DNA from: Caprimulgus europaeus
Taxonomy: Eukaryota > Chordata > Aves > Caprimulgiformes > Caprimulgidae
Direction: 5' to 3'
NCBI GenBank assembly: GCA_907165065.1
Contig: OU015524.1
Location: 58,011,295-58,075,294 of the forward strand
DNA length: 64,000 nt
Below are positions 38,441-51,972 of the stretch, one piece after another (within the stretch, counting starts at the first letter, position 1; every line of letters starts with the position of its first letter). A program made the position numbers and the translations under genes. The notes under the pieces were generated by a model. The model was not told the origin of the DNA and searched no databases. It was given only the letters and a program-made list of their open reading frames with translations.

Positions 38441-41400
38441 AATCCTGTGAATTACTAAATTATCAACAGAGTAAATAAAGCACAAAAAGCAAGCAGATTC
38501 CTCACCCCCCCCCTTCCCATTTTTAATCTCTTCCATTTGCTGAAGACTTGGAGATCTGCTTGTAGCAGTAGAGCAGAAAAAATAAATGTGTAGGCTTAAG
38601 TATGGTGCTTAAATTGATAGGATAATCCTAAAGTTGTATTAGCCTAGCTGCTTTTTCTTCTTAACAGGGAAAAATATGTGATCTGGGATCATGGTGTTAG
38701 AGCTGCAAAATACCTGACGGGTCATCTAGTCAATATGTAACACGGGATTTCTCTGACCGGTACATTTTCTAATGTGTTATCTGTGTGCAGAAGTGTCAAT
38801 TACTGGGGTTTCCTTCACTCCCTTGGAGGTTAACTGCATCTCACCATGGAACATTTTTCATTAAACTCAACATAAGTGTTTCTTTCCTTAACTTCTTCCT
38901 ATTATTTCTGAGTATCACTTGCGTCATCCCTAAGCAACCCAGACATTGGTGCTTATGTGGCAAATATTGTAAAATCGTATACTTAGCTGGGTTGGGTCTG
39001 CTTCAGAATTCACAGCCGGTCAGTTGAATTTTTTCCATTAGATGTCACTACATGTACAGCAAATTATTTTTAAAAGTCTTGGTTTTTACTTAGCCTCCTG
39101 GAAAAATGGAGGAGGGAATTGTGAAATGTGGGAAAGAGTCTGGCAGTATGCTTTGAGACGACTACTTCTTAAATAGTGTGTTGGATATGCCTTTACTAAA
39201 AGCAGCACAGAAGGAAACGTAAGATTTTTGACTTAACTCCAACAACCAACAGATGATGCTGTGACCTTAAGCATATATAAATATGTTTAGCAGCTGCTGT
39301 GTAACATATTTATAAGTGTTTAGTGACCTGGAGGTTAATCAAAATGAGTTTGGTGATCTCAGCTCAGTTCTTAATGGACTCCACTTCATATTCTAGCACT
39401 GATGCAGCACAATTTGTCACAGTCGGCAGTCTTTACTCAAAGGAGGCCCACTGTGGAGTGAGAATTAAAGGCTGAAGTAAACCTGATTATTTCTCCCTAA
39501 AGAAACTTTCCATTCCAAGGCATCTTAGAGCAGAAGAATATGTGGAGGAGCTCTGTACTGCACACTGCATTCAGTCTCAAGATAAAATAACGTTTACTCT
39601 TCCAGGATGTCGCCTTTCAACGTTACTGAATTAGCTCACGTGTGCTGCGGTCAGTGCTGTGGTAGGGGACCAGGGGGGGACTAAGTTCTGCCAGGGATGG
39701 TGCTGAGTCTTTTCACTTGCTGGGCTCTTTCCAGAGGTGGAGAGCTGTGTCTGTTACAAGTGTGGCATTACACGGGAGGGTGAAAGGGAAAGGTATTGCC
39801 TTGCCAGATGAAATTTCAGAATTAGGTTCTGCCATTCAGGTATTTCTGGGTACAGAAGCAATTTTTTTAGACTTCAGTTGTTTTCTTGCTGTCTTGGCCA
39901 AAGCTAGTATATTCCTTTTATTTAATTTCCACTCTCCATCTAAACTGGAAATAGTTTCCTAGTTTTTGATTTAAAGCTGTTGTACAGCAGTGCACTTTCA
40001 TGAACTACAATTGAGATTGATGTCCATAGTGGGTAACATGAAATAGGTTGTACCTCAATTTGAGACAATGAACTGCCCCATAGCTTAGAAGATACACATG
40101 CTATAGGAAGTAGTAGCATTGAAAAATTAGTAGGTGAGGACCAATTTCATCTTACCTGCAAGGTACATATCTCCTGTGTATTTTTAAAGCAAAAGAAGGA
40201 CATTAGAGCGATAGATACCTGTATAGACTTCTGTATTTTCCAGAATCCCAGCCTGCCTCCATAAAAGAATCTTTCAAAATCAATTACTTATTTTTTAAAG
40301 TGTAAAAATGTGCTTGCACACTTTCGTCATCTTTGCTAGTAACTATAGCCAGTAACAGAAAGGATCTTGCTTATCCAGCATAGAAATAACATGGCAGTTA
40401 ACTGCATTTGTTGAAATACAGCAATTTTCAGCTAAAAAAGGCGGGTGAGGGTGTTTAAGATACAATATTTACATAAGAAAAGCTTGATTATGTGACTGAA
40501 ATCTTTTAAAGTTGTTGCCAAATGGTCCTGCTCTTCTCTTTTCCCTTTGTAATTTTCCCTTGGAGCATTGCACCACTGTGCATTTTAAATCTTTTCCCTC
40601 CACTCCTCATTGCAAGCTTCATCTGGGAAATGACATTGTATGGCAGTTGTCTCCTTCATATCAAAAGAAAGCCTTTGCCTCTTCACAAGAGTGAAGAAAA
40701 GTTTGTCTTCAGAGAGCAAAGGACAAAACTGACTTGGAAAAAGATGCTTTATTTAGATAACACATTCTCTTTTCCTTTGAAGAAATTCACAATGTGTCAA
40801 GAAAAATTAGGCCAAATAGTGCTTTAATGGTCTTCCTCCTGGAGCTCCAAAAAAAGAAATCTGTTTCTGCCAATTGCGTTAAGAATCTGCTGTGAGTTCA
40901 GAAAAGACAAGAAGCCATTGAAGTTATTCAGGGTTGTGGGTTTGGGGGTTTTCTGTTTTGTTTGAGTACTATATAATAATGAAAAGTAGAATTTATACCA
41001 AAACTGCATCTTGCTACCAAGACGTGCAGCATTCCCTACCTGTAGGATAAAAATAAATGCTTTGTTTTTTGTGAGAGGAAAAAAAGCAGATGGGTACCAA
41101 AGCTATGTAAAGGGCTGGGTGCTTCCTTTCTTGTCTCCTTTATTTGGAAAAACAGCATAAATTTACAGGGTGTACAATGAAGAAACAGGTCTGAATTTTG
41201 TATTTTCCTATGTAGGCTATGAATATACAAGCAAGTAGATTTTTGCATGTGTTTTTATTGATATATAGGATTTTATGTGTAGAAATCTCTATCCATATAC
41301 ATGTCATAATATGTGCAGTCTTCAACTATACTAAGAAAATATATTTGTATTATGGATTAAAAGCATAAAATGTTATTTTTGAAGTTGGATCAAGCATTAC

Positions 41401-42512
41401 ATTGGGTTATTCTCCTTACTTGGATTTGATTATTTTCTTCCTTGTGCCTCAGTTTATGTCTAGGAATTTGCTACATCAAGTACAAAGCATACTTTTTGGA
41501 ACTTGAGAATATCTTAAGAGAACTTAAGATAAGGTTTAGCCTTCAAAAATATTTGGTCTGAAGATGTGGAGAATTAGGTAAGGACTTCATTCAGGACAGT
41601 GTTTCAGCCAAACTTAAGTCTCAGTTATGCATGCATTACACAGATATGTGATTAATTTTCAAAAGCAAAATAGTTCCAAAGTTTCTTGTTTCAACAAAGT
41701 GTAATATGTACATGGTTTTTTTAAAGATTGGACATAGATAGCATGTACAACAGGAGGAATATTGTATTCAATCACATCTATAGTCACTTTAATGGTGGTT
41801 GCTAAATGACAATGACTTTGGGTCCTAGGTCAGTACTAGAAATGGGAATGTCTGTTGTGTTATTATTAATTTTTTTAAAGCTGTTTTGAGGAAGAGAAGC
41901 AGGAAGTTACATGTATATGATTTCATTGGGAGTTGTGTGAACGCCACTTTAGGTCATAAGTTAGGCTCAAGGTAAATGTTCATGTGCAGTTGGATTTCTC
42001 CTTTGCACCCTGGCATTGGTAGTGCTTTACAGGACACAAAGTGTGTGCAATAACATCAGATACAGAAATCTGAGACAGATTCCATGGTACCCATTTTTCT
42101 TCTGGTCATTTCACTGGTTTTTAAGCTACAGCAGGCAAGGATTTCTGTTACATGGTCACACTTGCAATTTGCTGAAATTTTTTTATGCCAACCTTAGGTT
42201 CTAATTTTGACTCCTACTCACATTGCTCTCTACTCATAGGATAAATAAAAAGAGTTGTATTTTTCTGCTGATTGGTTGTGATGTATAAAGACACTTGATG
42301 CATCTCTTGAAATTTGTGTTCAGTCCAGTTCTGTCTCAGATATATGGTAACTAGTTCAAGACTAATAGCTCCCCATGTAAGTAAAATGAACTAATTGTGT
42401 GGCTTCTCCTTAGCTATTTGCCAACAATAGGAGATGTACTCTGACAAACCACGGTATCTTCAGCAATGAGGTACATAATGAGACATCGTGTGTGTGCTTT
42501 TTCTTCTCATAG

Positions 42513-42658
42513 GCAAGGCAATTTCCCTGCCATGAATCAGAGCGGTATTATGGGATCCAGCTCCCCGTACACTCAGCCGATGAACAACAGCTCCAGCTTG
42601 ATGAACCCGCAGGCTCCTCCGTACAGCATGGCACCTAACATGGTGAACAGTTCAACAG
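42513..42658 (+). CDS. ARID1B: ARID1B exon d (Met/Asn/Ser/Pro-rich, 146 bp)
   Basis: The exon reads (R)[19 protein letters not shown], then [20 protein letters not shown] and APNMVNSST. It continues the disordered region before the ARID domain. The acceptor is ctcatag|g, completing the Arg codon begun in exon c (phase 2). The donor is acag|gtaatg, leaving one base for the Ala codon of exon e (phase 1). A second GT six bases downstream (42665, gtgggt) could act as a tandem donor and add two residues (Gly-Asn) in frame. The protein is close to mammalian ARID1B as I recall it, with N, A, I, G, T and P substitutions. Confidence 0.95.
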
Positions 42659-45600
42659 GTAATGGTGGGTGACCTTTCAGCAGTGGCCTTCCTCTGTACA
42701 TCTGTTTAACGGTACCAGCCCTGGGCTGGTGGCAAAGGGATAGCCTTCTTCATTCGATTCGATCCTGTTGGGTAGTTTGGCGTGATTCAAAACTAAGCGA
42801 AGGTATTCACATTCTGTTGTACAGTAACTTACACATTTTTCATTAAGTCCTTTTGCACAGCATATGGGTGAGTACAACGTTTTGAACAGTTCCAGCAACA
42901 CTCCGACCCTGTTTGGCGTAGGTGTTGACTAGCAACTCTACGGATATTTGTGTGTGTATGTGTCTGCAAGAGAGGGAGGGGGAAAAACCTCATCTTTTAA
43001 GGGACTGCTGCTGCTTTTCAGTATCTTACTTCCCAAGATTGCAATTTCAGATACTTAATGTGGTACTGGTTTAGAGATGTGCACCTGCTCTGATTTGAAG
43101 ATGCTGTAAGTTGAGCACATAAAATAATTACTCTGTTCTGAAAGCATAGGCCATATTTACTGTTGTATAACCATATATAGGGTTTCTTCATTTACTTATT
43201 TAAATATCAGTATATTAAATTTAATCATAGCTTTATTTTGAAAAAAAAAAAATCAATTTAGCTTCTGGATTTATCCTTCATATCATGACTTGTGAATTTA
43301 GAATTATTTGCAGCTTTGTGTGTGACTGAAGATAGGTGAATGTAATTCTGTGCAAATGTGCTTTATAGTCCATATTCAGCTTGAACTCCAAACAATTATC
43401 CTCCATCAAGATAATACTTCAGTAAAGATCAGTTATTTGATTGGGGTGGGTTTGCATGGAGTTTCAGTGACCCTGAAGTGAATCCTCCCAAATAGTTATT
43501 CCAGTCAGGGAGTTTCTGTGCATGCTTTACTGATTGCATTAGTCCTTTTTGAATTGTTGGGTGTTTTGAAGTTTTTATGAAAGCTGTATAGGTTGTGCTA
43601 AGGTGATTTGCTTTTGTTTCTTAGTTTACTTTTGTTTCTTTAGAGATGCCCTTACTACCTAAATTGTATCTTACCAAGAGCCTGTGTTTCAGTACCTTCC
43701 TCTCTGCCCTGCTTAGATTTTTCATTCCTTCATCCTTTGCCTCCTTCCCCATCTTTCCTCCCTGTCAATTTTATATGTCCCTGCTCTGCTTCCTGGGCAG
43801 AAAATGGCCATTGTGAGATCCTAGTGTCTAGTATGTCTAGAGGGTTTCTTTCCTCTACATAGGAGCTCCTGAGACACTTGACAGTGTCTTATTTTTTAAT
43901 AATATTATGTTACATTTTTGGTTAGCAGAAGAAGCAGAAAGGAAGCTGTTAATCACTAAGATTTTATAAAAAGGAAAAAAAAAAAGGGGAAAGAAAAGGA
44001 AAAACAAAAAAAAGGCTTTTTCTAGTGTAGGCTTGGAAGCCGTTGGTTAGTCCAGACAGCACACTTCACTGTCTGACTGAAGAGGGAAAAGCTATTGAAA
44101 AGACCATTAGATAATAGCTTGCTTTTCCCCCACCAGAGCTGTCCCAGGTAATATTATGTTTTGTTTGTGTAGTTATGTGTTTTGTCTGGCTTGCTGAAAT
44201 AAAATTACTTCTGAGCATTGAAACTGTGCTATAAATTCTGTTTTGCTATTAGCAGAAGTAATTTTTCCCCCTTTTCCTTTGGCCCCCAGAGCTGCAAAAA
44301 TAACCAACAGCAAACAGATGGCAGAGTGCCCTGCCTAAGAAGATTTATGTATTCCTAAGGAATAACCAGTTTAAAGGAAGATTCACAGAGGGTTTTTTGT
44401 TCAGATAATTCAGCCATTCGTTATTTCATACAGTGGAAATCTGTTCAATGCGAGGCCATTTATCCTAGCAGTCTTTTGTATGGGGTAGTCATACTCTTTT
44501 TATTGTGTTATGCATTCTGAAATATTGGATTTTTAATAATTTAAACATTTATCAGGGTTTTTTCTGCCAGTGCATTTGTGAGGTTTTCTTTTGTTCCAGT
44601 TTTATTAATTCAAAGATTACCCAATGGAAAGTGAGCATGAGATGAACTAGAGGAGTTCAGTGCACCTCTTTTCCTCTGTGTGTGAGCAGCCGTGCATCGA
44701 GATTGCACTGTATTGCTTTATGCAGGCGGCCTCCCAAGAGCACACAGACTGTGTTGGTACAGGGAGAACAAAAAGAGAAAATGAGGTGTGAATATACTGC
44801 TGGGGGCACATGCGGTGGGAATGCTGCATTTTCCCCTATTGCTTCTGCTTGGGTCAAAGCAGGCAAGTGCAAATACAGTACTTAAAATGATAATGTCTTG
44901 AGCTGGGGGAGCTCTCCAGGGTCAGCTCTGGCCCTGCATTTGATGAGGTACATTTGATGAGGTAGAGACCTTGCAGGTGATGCCTACTTACGGGCTTGAA
45001 AATGACATTTTCTGTGACACAAACACCAGTTCAGCTGTCTGGCTCTTGAGCCTTTTTCCCACTGGTGTAAAGTCAAATGTCTTTCGGATAAAACAGGGTT
45101 CAGTACATGTGTAGGACCAGAAACAAATGCAAATGAGTGGTTGGTTGCTGATGGAGTCAAGGGTGGGCATTAGCTGACTTGTTCACATGCACTGAGCATC
45201 AACAACTATGGTTTCAGTTAGAGGCAAATGAAAAACTACAGTTAGAAATAGAAGTTGGTTTCTTGATTGTCTGGGTTTTGGAGAGTGCAGTTGTCTTGCC
45301 TATTTTGAGGGAGGAGGGTAGGTTTTGGTTATATTCATTTTAGTCAAATGCACTTTTAGGTTTTACTCTCTAAAATAAAGGAAGATTGGTGATGCTGTTT
45401 GGGATTGTTTTCGCATGGTTTTGGAGCTTCAGTACAGCTAAGTATAACACAGATTTTGCCACATGTTTTTGTTAGTATTTATAACTCCTTATTACCAGTT
45501 GATCCTTTCTATTTGATTTTTGTAATTAATGTCATAACTGAAAGGAAAATTGTGTTGCAGTTCTGCATCCCGGTACTTCAACAGTGACTGTGGATCAAAC

Positions 45601-48600
45601 AACAGATCACCCACTTCTGCTGATGTAGGGCCACTCGGGAACACAGAAATTATGAGATCAAAGCAGATAGATCTTTCTGATAGAGTATTCCATCCATAAC
45701 AGTACCAAAAGCTTCAAGAAAAAGTGCCAGAATCCCTTCACAGTTATGGAACAAACTGCCATTCAGAAAAACGGTATAACCTCCACTGTCCTTTTGTTAT
45801 ATGGGTTACCATTTCCCATATATGTTTTAATTTTTTTTCTTATTTTTTAAATTCGGGCTTTAAAAATACATATAAAAACAGGAAAGTTGCAAAACTCAAC
45901 ATAAATAAAATAATAATTTCATGCTGTGAGCATTGTTAATGCTAGTGAAGATTATCTTTAAATATAAGTAGCACAGAGTTTGGATCTCACACATTTCCAT
46001 ATTGTGCTTGCACAGAAGCTGACACTCATAACCTCTGTTACCTCTGGAGGTGAACAAAAAATCAAAAGGCATTAATCTCCTTACTGCCACAAGGATCCTT
46101 TCCTAATTTCACTACCTCTGTCCCACTGAAACCTTCCATTTTCTGAGTATTATAATTCCAGCAAATTTTTAACATTTTAATACTTAAATAAAACATGAAG
46201 TTCAGGAAAAGTTATTTGCATTAAAAGAGTTAAAAGGATGCTCTAAAAATTATGTTTAAAATAGATACAGCACATTTTCACATATATTTATTTGTATTTA
46301 TTTGGATGAACCTCTGATAGAGAAAGCAATCATATTTATGAATGTGAAACATTTTTTTAATTGGTTTTCTCTGTTTTGCAGCTTGGTTATATTTTTATTT
46401 TTCTGAAAAACTTCTGTTTATTTAACTTTATTTTTGCTCTAATGCATATCTTTGTATGAGCTATTATATAATACACATTTAAATAAACTTTCTGGAGGAT
46501 GTCAGCAGTTGGGAACAGCTGAAGTATCCCATCACCTATATCCCAACAAGCAGTGACCATAATCAGATGGTTGTTTTGTGTCTGTAATCAAGCCAGCTCC
46601 TGGCATAGAGATGTTCGCGTCCCAAACCACATGCGCTTGACATCCCTCAGATGAGACTTGGTTGGCAGAAAGGAGGTGAAGCAGTGAGGTCCTTGGTGGC
46701 CCACTTGTCCCTTTCAGATAAGGTGTCCGAGTGCCCTGGGCTGTGCTTTTCTCCAGAGCGGGACAGTCATTCCTGGCAGGACATCAGGCAATGCTGTTGT
46801 CCCTCTTCTGTTTTTCCTGTGGGCATAAAAGCAGTGAGGATCCTCTTGCCAACTCCACATGAGTCACAAATTCACTGTTTTTTCTTTTTCTTCTTTTTTT
46901 TTTTTTTTTTTTAAAGGGAGAGTGCTAGGGGTGGAAGGGAGGAAGGAATGTCTTACAAAGGATGTAATATTCTGTTTTGTAGAGTGCGATTTGTTATTGC
47001 ACTAGCAATAAAGAGAAAAACAATGTTTGTGTATTGCTGCTCCTATGGTATTTCATCATCTTCTGCAACTGATAGAGCAGCCTTTAGCAAAAAAGAATAC
47101 TTTGCTGCAGTTTTACTCATGTCAGTATCTGCCTTTGAGTATGTGAAATTCAGTGTGGAATAGTTAATTCAGGACCTTGACCCATACTTGCTTTTTGAAA
47201 TCATTCTAGCTCTTAAATTCTTATAATAAGCCAGAGGCTAGTACTTGAAACCTATTCACAGAATGCTACAACACTTTTTGAGTCAAGATTTCCCTGTTAT
47301 CCTCTTCTCTAAAATGTTTTATCCTTTGGTCTGCATTTCACACGCAGAATTATTAGTACCTGTGTAGAAAGAGACTGTGTCTTATTTTAGCAGTTTCGTG
47401 ACAATAACAGTATTTCACTGCTCAGAAAGGGTCAAAACAATGTTCTCGCTGTGCCGCTTTGCTAAAGCAAGTGAAGGAATGTCTGTTTGCAAATCACTGG
47501 AGAGTACGTTTGCAAGAAGTTATGAAACAGCATTTCGACAGTGGGTAGAGAAGTAGCTGTGGAAACATCTTTGGTAAAAGCTATAAGGAAACTAGACAAC
47601 CTTGCAATTTGCTAGTAAAATACTTGCAGTTCTCCTCTTAGAGGTAGAAATAAAGAATGTCGATGGAGTAAGTAATTTAAAACAAAAAGTGAAACAAAGT
47701 TTGGGAAACTTTTTTTTTTTCATAATTGTCTCCAGCTCCTGATAGTTATATTTGCATATGCCAACAAGAAATAGTCAAAAGCCAAAATGAATCGGTATTT
47801 TTACATTTCTAAACATGATTCATGTGTGGTGATTTCAGACTAGAGTTACTTGCCCTTTACATGAGGTGTTAACTTAAAACTCTCCAGAAAAGTTTTTATA
47901 AAGGAAATCTGATGGAAATAGGACTACCAGGAGTGGGCACAATTATATATTATTTGTAATAGAAATATGATGTGCAACCTAGATAAGAGTGAGATATCAG
48001 CAGAGGATTTAGCCATGCAAAATTCTGGTGAAGAAGCATGATAGTTAACTTTACTTTGTTTGACCTCTCTAAAATTGCTTTAAAGGGAGAAGGGTCATCT
48101 TTGGTTGCTTTGAAATTAAAACTAAGACTTCTTTTTTAGCACTTTCACAGCATGAAATGTGCTAACTGTTAAAATGGATTTTGTATGACAGTTCTGCTTC
48201 CCAGTTTGAAACCAAACTGTGGTATACATTTAACCATTTTGTACATGTATTTTTAAAAGAAATCTTTGCAAGAAAAAACCCTTTTTTTTAAACTGTGGAA
48301 TTCAAAACTAAAATGTGTTAGGCTGTTACCCTTCACTTCGTAGTGGTCACAAGCTGCTCCAGCTCCTCAAACGGAGTGTAAGGGCAAAATGACTACAAGT
48401 GAAATGCTTAGTGGATGCTGGCTTCCCAGTATCACATTGCTTGGCTGTTTTGTTGAGGTTTCACACACATACATAAAAATAGCAACATTTTTAGCTGATC
48501 CCAATAGATTTTTCTCTGCAGCTGCATCACTTGAAAAAGGCTTTTTGTTCCAATTCTTGAAGTCTTAAGTATTGCAAGTAGTTTTGTGGGGGTTTTTTTA

Positions 48601-50107
48601 AAATCTCAATTATGATTTATGTGTTGTGATGACTTTAAGGGCTTGATTGGGCTACAAATGTGCTTTGAAAAAACAAGAAAATGTGCCCATGAAAAACACC
48701 AGCGGTTCAAAGCTGAATATTGAGCATACAGTTGTAAACTCACATGGCACATGGTTGGGTAGGTTTTTTTGGCAGACCCATAGTCTCAACCTGCAGTGAT
48801 GCTAAAGATATTAGCAAATTAGCACTGCAAAGCTTGCCAGCGTATTCGCCAGAGTCCTGCTCATGCTCTCACTGCTGTAATTAAAACTAATTATTTTCTA
48901 AAACATAGTAATACATGAATATATGCAATAATCATTTTGTAGTGGGCAATCTGTGAAGTATTTTTAAAGCTTCTTCTCCCCCTCCTATCTTTGGCTTGCT
49001 ATGCAGTGTGCCTGCTGCCTAGTGCAAGCCAGCATTGTCATTTTGCAGAGAGGCACACTAGTTTGGTAACGATCAGATTTCATTTTTTTTTAACAATGAT
49101 GCTTTGCCAATTCTTAAAATTTTAAGTTTGGGATTTTCCTTTTTATTGCCTTTTAAGTTATTCTATCCTATATTTTTTTATCTCAGATCCTTCTTTGAAA
49201 GAAGGGCATGAGGGGGAGTAAAAAGAGAAGATAATCCAGTCTTTCACACATGCTGTGCACATGGTTTTCTGCAGGGGAAGAATCACCTGGTGTCTTGCTG
49301 TTGTTCTCTGGTTATTTGCATTGATTCAGTGTCGTGGCACCTCCTAGCATCTGCTCTGCCCAGTATTTTCTGTCTATTTATCTGAATGTTTCTTCTTGCA
49401 TCTTTCTAGAAATCCAGGAACCCAGCAGCTCTGCAGCAATAATGCTATACTTAGCACTTGCATCTTCAAATAAAAAAAACCCTTAAACTACTCACACCCC
49501 TGGGAAGCAACTGTGTGCCATTATCAGAGACACACATTTGTGCCTTAGTTCATTATAGTCCCACCTCATTTTGGTTCTCCAGCAGAGTGGAGTTTACAGC
49601 TTGTAATTCTGTAGTTAAGGATCACAATGGCTGAGCCATTCATACTGAAGTCGGTAGGGGCAGGAATTATCTGCTGGACACCAGCCTTAATACAGGTGCA
49701 ACTTTTTCTTGGATTCAACATTGCAAGCAATATGCACATCATTTTCATTTACATTTGTCTGTTGCTAAAGAGAAGGCGTAGTAGTTATTAAAATAGACTG
49801 TGTTCTGTTAAAACGTAGTGGTCAAATGTGGAGACAACTGAAGACCACCACTGAAGCATGAAGAATGAGTTTTACTGTGTAGAGTGGTAGTTGTTGTTGC
49901 ATGGTGCTTGTGTTTTCCCCTCGTTCATTCTCTTTTATTTCCTCACTTCAACTGAAGAGGTTTCCAGGTTTCCGGACACTAGAATGACAGGACAGAGGTG
50001 GGATAACCTCTGCTTCGGGTGTCGCCGCAATCTTACAGCAGGAAGCGTGTTTTTTCTTACAAAGCCAAACATAGTCATGCTTAACTGTTTCTCCTGTTTT
50101 CGATTAG
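42659..50107 (+). other. ARID1B: Intron d-e, 7.4 kb
   Basis: AT-rich intron with only simple sequence that I can name: an A/G-rich run (43965-44015), a T-rich run (46878-46912), and T/A runs near 43240 and 47709. It ends in ctgttttcgattag before exon e. No transposon is recognised. An open frame spanning 49891-50550 is produced by exon e plus read-through of both flanking introns and is not a separate gene. Confidence 0.85.
46878..46912 (+). repeat. T-rich run
   Basis: Thirty-five bases are nearly all T with a few C, ending in 19 uninterrupted Ts before aaaggg. It could be an old poly(A) tail on the minus strand, but no retroposon body is recognisable on the right-hand side. Confidence 0.8.
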
Positions 50108-50217
50108 CACCTATGGGTCTTGCAGATATGATGACACCTGGTGAGTCCAAACTACCCCTTCCTCTCAAAGCAGATGGCAAAGAAGAAGGACCCCCGCAAC
50201 CCGAGAGCAAGTCAAAG
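50108..50217 (+). CDS. ARID1B: ARID1B exon e (charged linker, 110 bp)
   Basis: The exon reads (A)[19 protein letters not shown] and then [17 protein letters not shown], a charged linker that ends the low-complexity region before the ARID domain. The acceptor is gattag|ca (phase 1). The donor aag|gtattt falls after a whole codon (phase 0) and is weak downstream of GT (no A at +4, no G at +5). The next exon is 740 bases away, so exons e and f are likely recognised together. Human ARID1B has [20 protein letters not shown] from memory, which anchors the assignment. Confidence 0.96.
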
Positions 50218-50957
50218 GTATTTACCACCTCCGCACGTGGTGTTGGTTCAGCCCGCAGAAGTCTGCTGTGTTGTCCTTCATCTCCTGGTTTTGGCCTACC
50301 CACTTCTGTTCTTTCCTGCATGCCTTTCCATTCACGTGCAATCTCTTTGTTTCTTTTCTTTTTTTCTTTTTTTTTTTTCCTTCATTGTGTGGATCTGAAA
50401 GTTACTAGTTCTTACGGCATTTTAACTTGCGGTGGCAAAGCAACCCAAGCCAAAAGTTGCGTGGGGATTCGGCTGTGCCAGGTGGGTGGGAAAGAAGGGT
50501 CTTGCCTGGTTTCAGTACTTGCAGCCATTTTTCTCTGCCTTCAGTTATAGCTTCCTGTTTTGGCCGCCTCAGCAGCAGCAACATACTTTAATATTTTGCT
50601 TTCCTGCCTTATTTAATAAAATAAGGTGAACGGCTTGTTTTTTTTCTTTCTTTCATAAGGGGAAACCCATGCTTAGCATTCCATGTGAGCTTGAAATAAG
50701 CATGGTGGCTTAGTGACTTTAGCCAAGCATCCAGCAAACTTTCCAAATTATACTAATTAACAATGTTGTTTTAATACCTTTTATATATATATAAATATAT
50801 TTATATATGTGTGTGTTTTCTGTATGTGTCTCTCTGTTTATATATATTTTATATATAAAAATTGGTCAGTCTGTTAAACTGGATGTATTTTTTTTGTTTT
50901 TAATAAAGTTTGCCCTGCCTTTGTCATATTATTTTTTTTTTTATTCCTCTACCACAG
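50218..50957 (+). other. ARID1B: Intron e-f, 740 bp
   Basis: This short intron has a T-rich run at about 50351-50381 and a TA/TG-rich tract (50781-50862). It ends in a long T-rich tract and ctctaccacag. No coding content is seen apart from read-through frames. Confidence 0.9.
50781..50862. repeat. TA-rich simple sequence
   Basis: Alternating tatata/atatat units with tgtgtgtg in the middle make a likely unstable and length-variable tract in the short intron before exon f. Confidence 0.8.
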
Positions 50958-51116
50958 GATAGCTACAGCTCTCAGGGTATTTCTCAGCCCCCAACCCCAG
51001 GCAACCTGCCAGTCCCTTCCCCAATGTCCCCAAGCTCTGCTAGCATCTCCTCATTTCATGGAGATGAAAGTGATAGCATTAGCAGCCCAGGCTGGCCAAA
51101 GACTCCATCAAGCCCT
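50958..51116 (+). CDS. ARID1B: ARID1B exon f (53-codon Ser/Pro-rich, probably alternative)
   Basis: The exon encodes [20 protein letters not shown], then [20 protein letters not shown] and [13 protein letters not shown]. It is exactly 159 bp, phase 0 at both ends, between exon e (ends phase 0) and exon g (starts phase 0), so inclusion or skipping leaves the ARID frame intact. From memory, human ARID1B isoforms differ by a 53-residue segment, which fits this exon. Splice signals are good: a long T-rich tract before accacag, and a near-consensus donor, cct|gtaagt. Many SP and TP dipeptides (TPG, SPM, SPG, TPS, SP) make it a candidate target of proline-directed kinases; that is inference. Confidence 0.94.
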
Positions 51117-51919
51117 GTAAGTGGCTCTGTTTTTTTTGTTTTTTGTTTATTTTTTTGTAATTAATTATATTTTAATGCTTGCTTGTTTGTTTTGTAAATT
51201 CCTTTTCTTCATTATTTATCCACTAAACAGTTTTCTTTCTTGATAACAATGGGTACAAATTCTGCTCTTGGACACATGACTGTAAGTTCCACTGCCTGGC
51301 TTCAGTGGGGCCTGAGTGTGCTTATCCAAGGGCAAAATTTGTGCAACAGTACTTTGAAATAAGAAAGAGTAAAATTGCGTGCATCATGCAAGTGTGCTGT
51401 CTGGTAATACAGCAGTTGTTGTGAAGAAAACATCCTTCCTGTAATGTATCAGCTTCCAAGCATGCTGACTGTGTTGTTAAGGACAATTCCATTTCTGTTT
51501 CTGGGCCCAAACTCCTTCACACAACTGACTTCACTCTGGTTGCTGCACTTGGTCTTTACTAGCATTATTTAGAAAAACAAAACAAAACCAAAACATGTTG
51601 AAATTACCATCCATCAAAGTTTAAATTGTAGGCTGAGCACCACGTAAAAGCTACCATGTGTATTTTTGAAACATTTTAAATATTGAATTGTGTATTTGGA
51701 AATACAATCATTAGGTTATCAGGGCACAGTCTAAACCAAAATTGTTTCTGATTTGCTTCATTCAGTTGTTTTGAAATAACCCAGATTGCAGGTAGAAAAA
51801 AAGATGATGCATGTATATTTTTAGAAAACTATTTTTTAGATTAATAATGTTTAGTCATTCTCATACAGGTTGTAAAGGAAAACCTGAGAGAGGTGTGTGA
51901 AGCTAAAAATTAATTTCAT

Positions 51920-51972
51920 CATATATGTATCTATATATATACACTTTAAAAATCTATATACATATATAGAAA
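51920..51972. repeat. TA-rich imperfect palindrome
   Basis: ctatatatatacac and the later ctatatacatatatag pair imperfectly around ttttaaaa-like sequence. It is simple-sequence in character. Confidence 0.55.

Larger units (their letters stand above)
24377..42512 (+). other. ARID1B: Intron c-d, 18.1 kb (largest in window)
   Basis: AT-rich intron. Recognisable contents are a G4 motif (32397-32422), A-rich simple sequence (33928-34018), a MIR remnant (about 34165-34240), a CA microsatellite (34872-34903) and a CR1 3' end (37608-38440). A GC- and pyrimidine-rich stretch at 36235-36780 has no recognisable identity, and a nine-C run lies near 38505. The acceptor is ttttcttctcatag. The rest is apparently unique sequence with no coding signature. 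Many 60-125 codon open frames occur but none resembles a protein. Confidence 0.85.

Noticed and set aside
46878-46912. Tail of a processed pseudogene on the minus strand
   Set aside because: Only a T-run is present, with no gene-like body next to it.
49891-50550. Open frame of 219 codons on the plus strand
   Set aside because: It contains the true exon e (50108-50217), but its flanks are intron read-through with low-complexity translation; the AG and GT boundaries and phases of exon e explain the conserved part.
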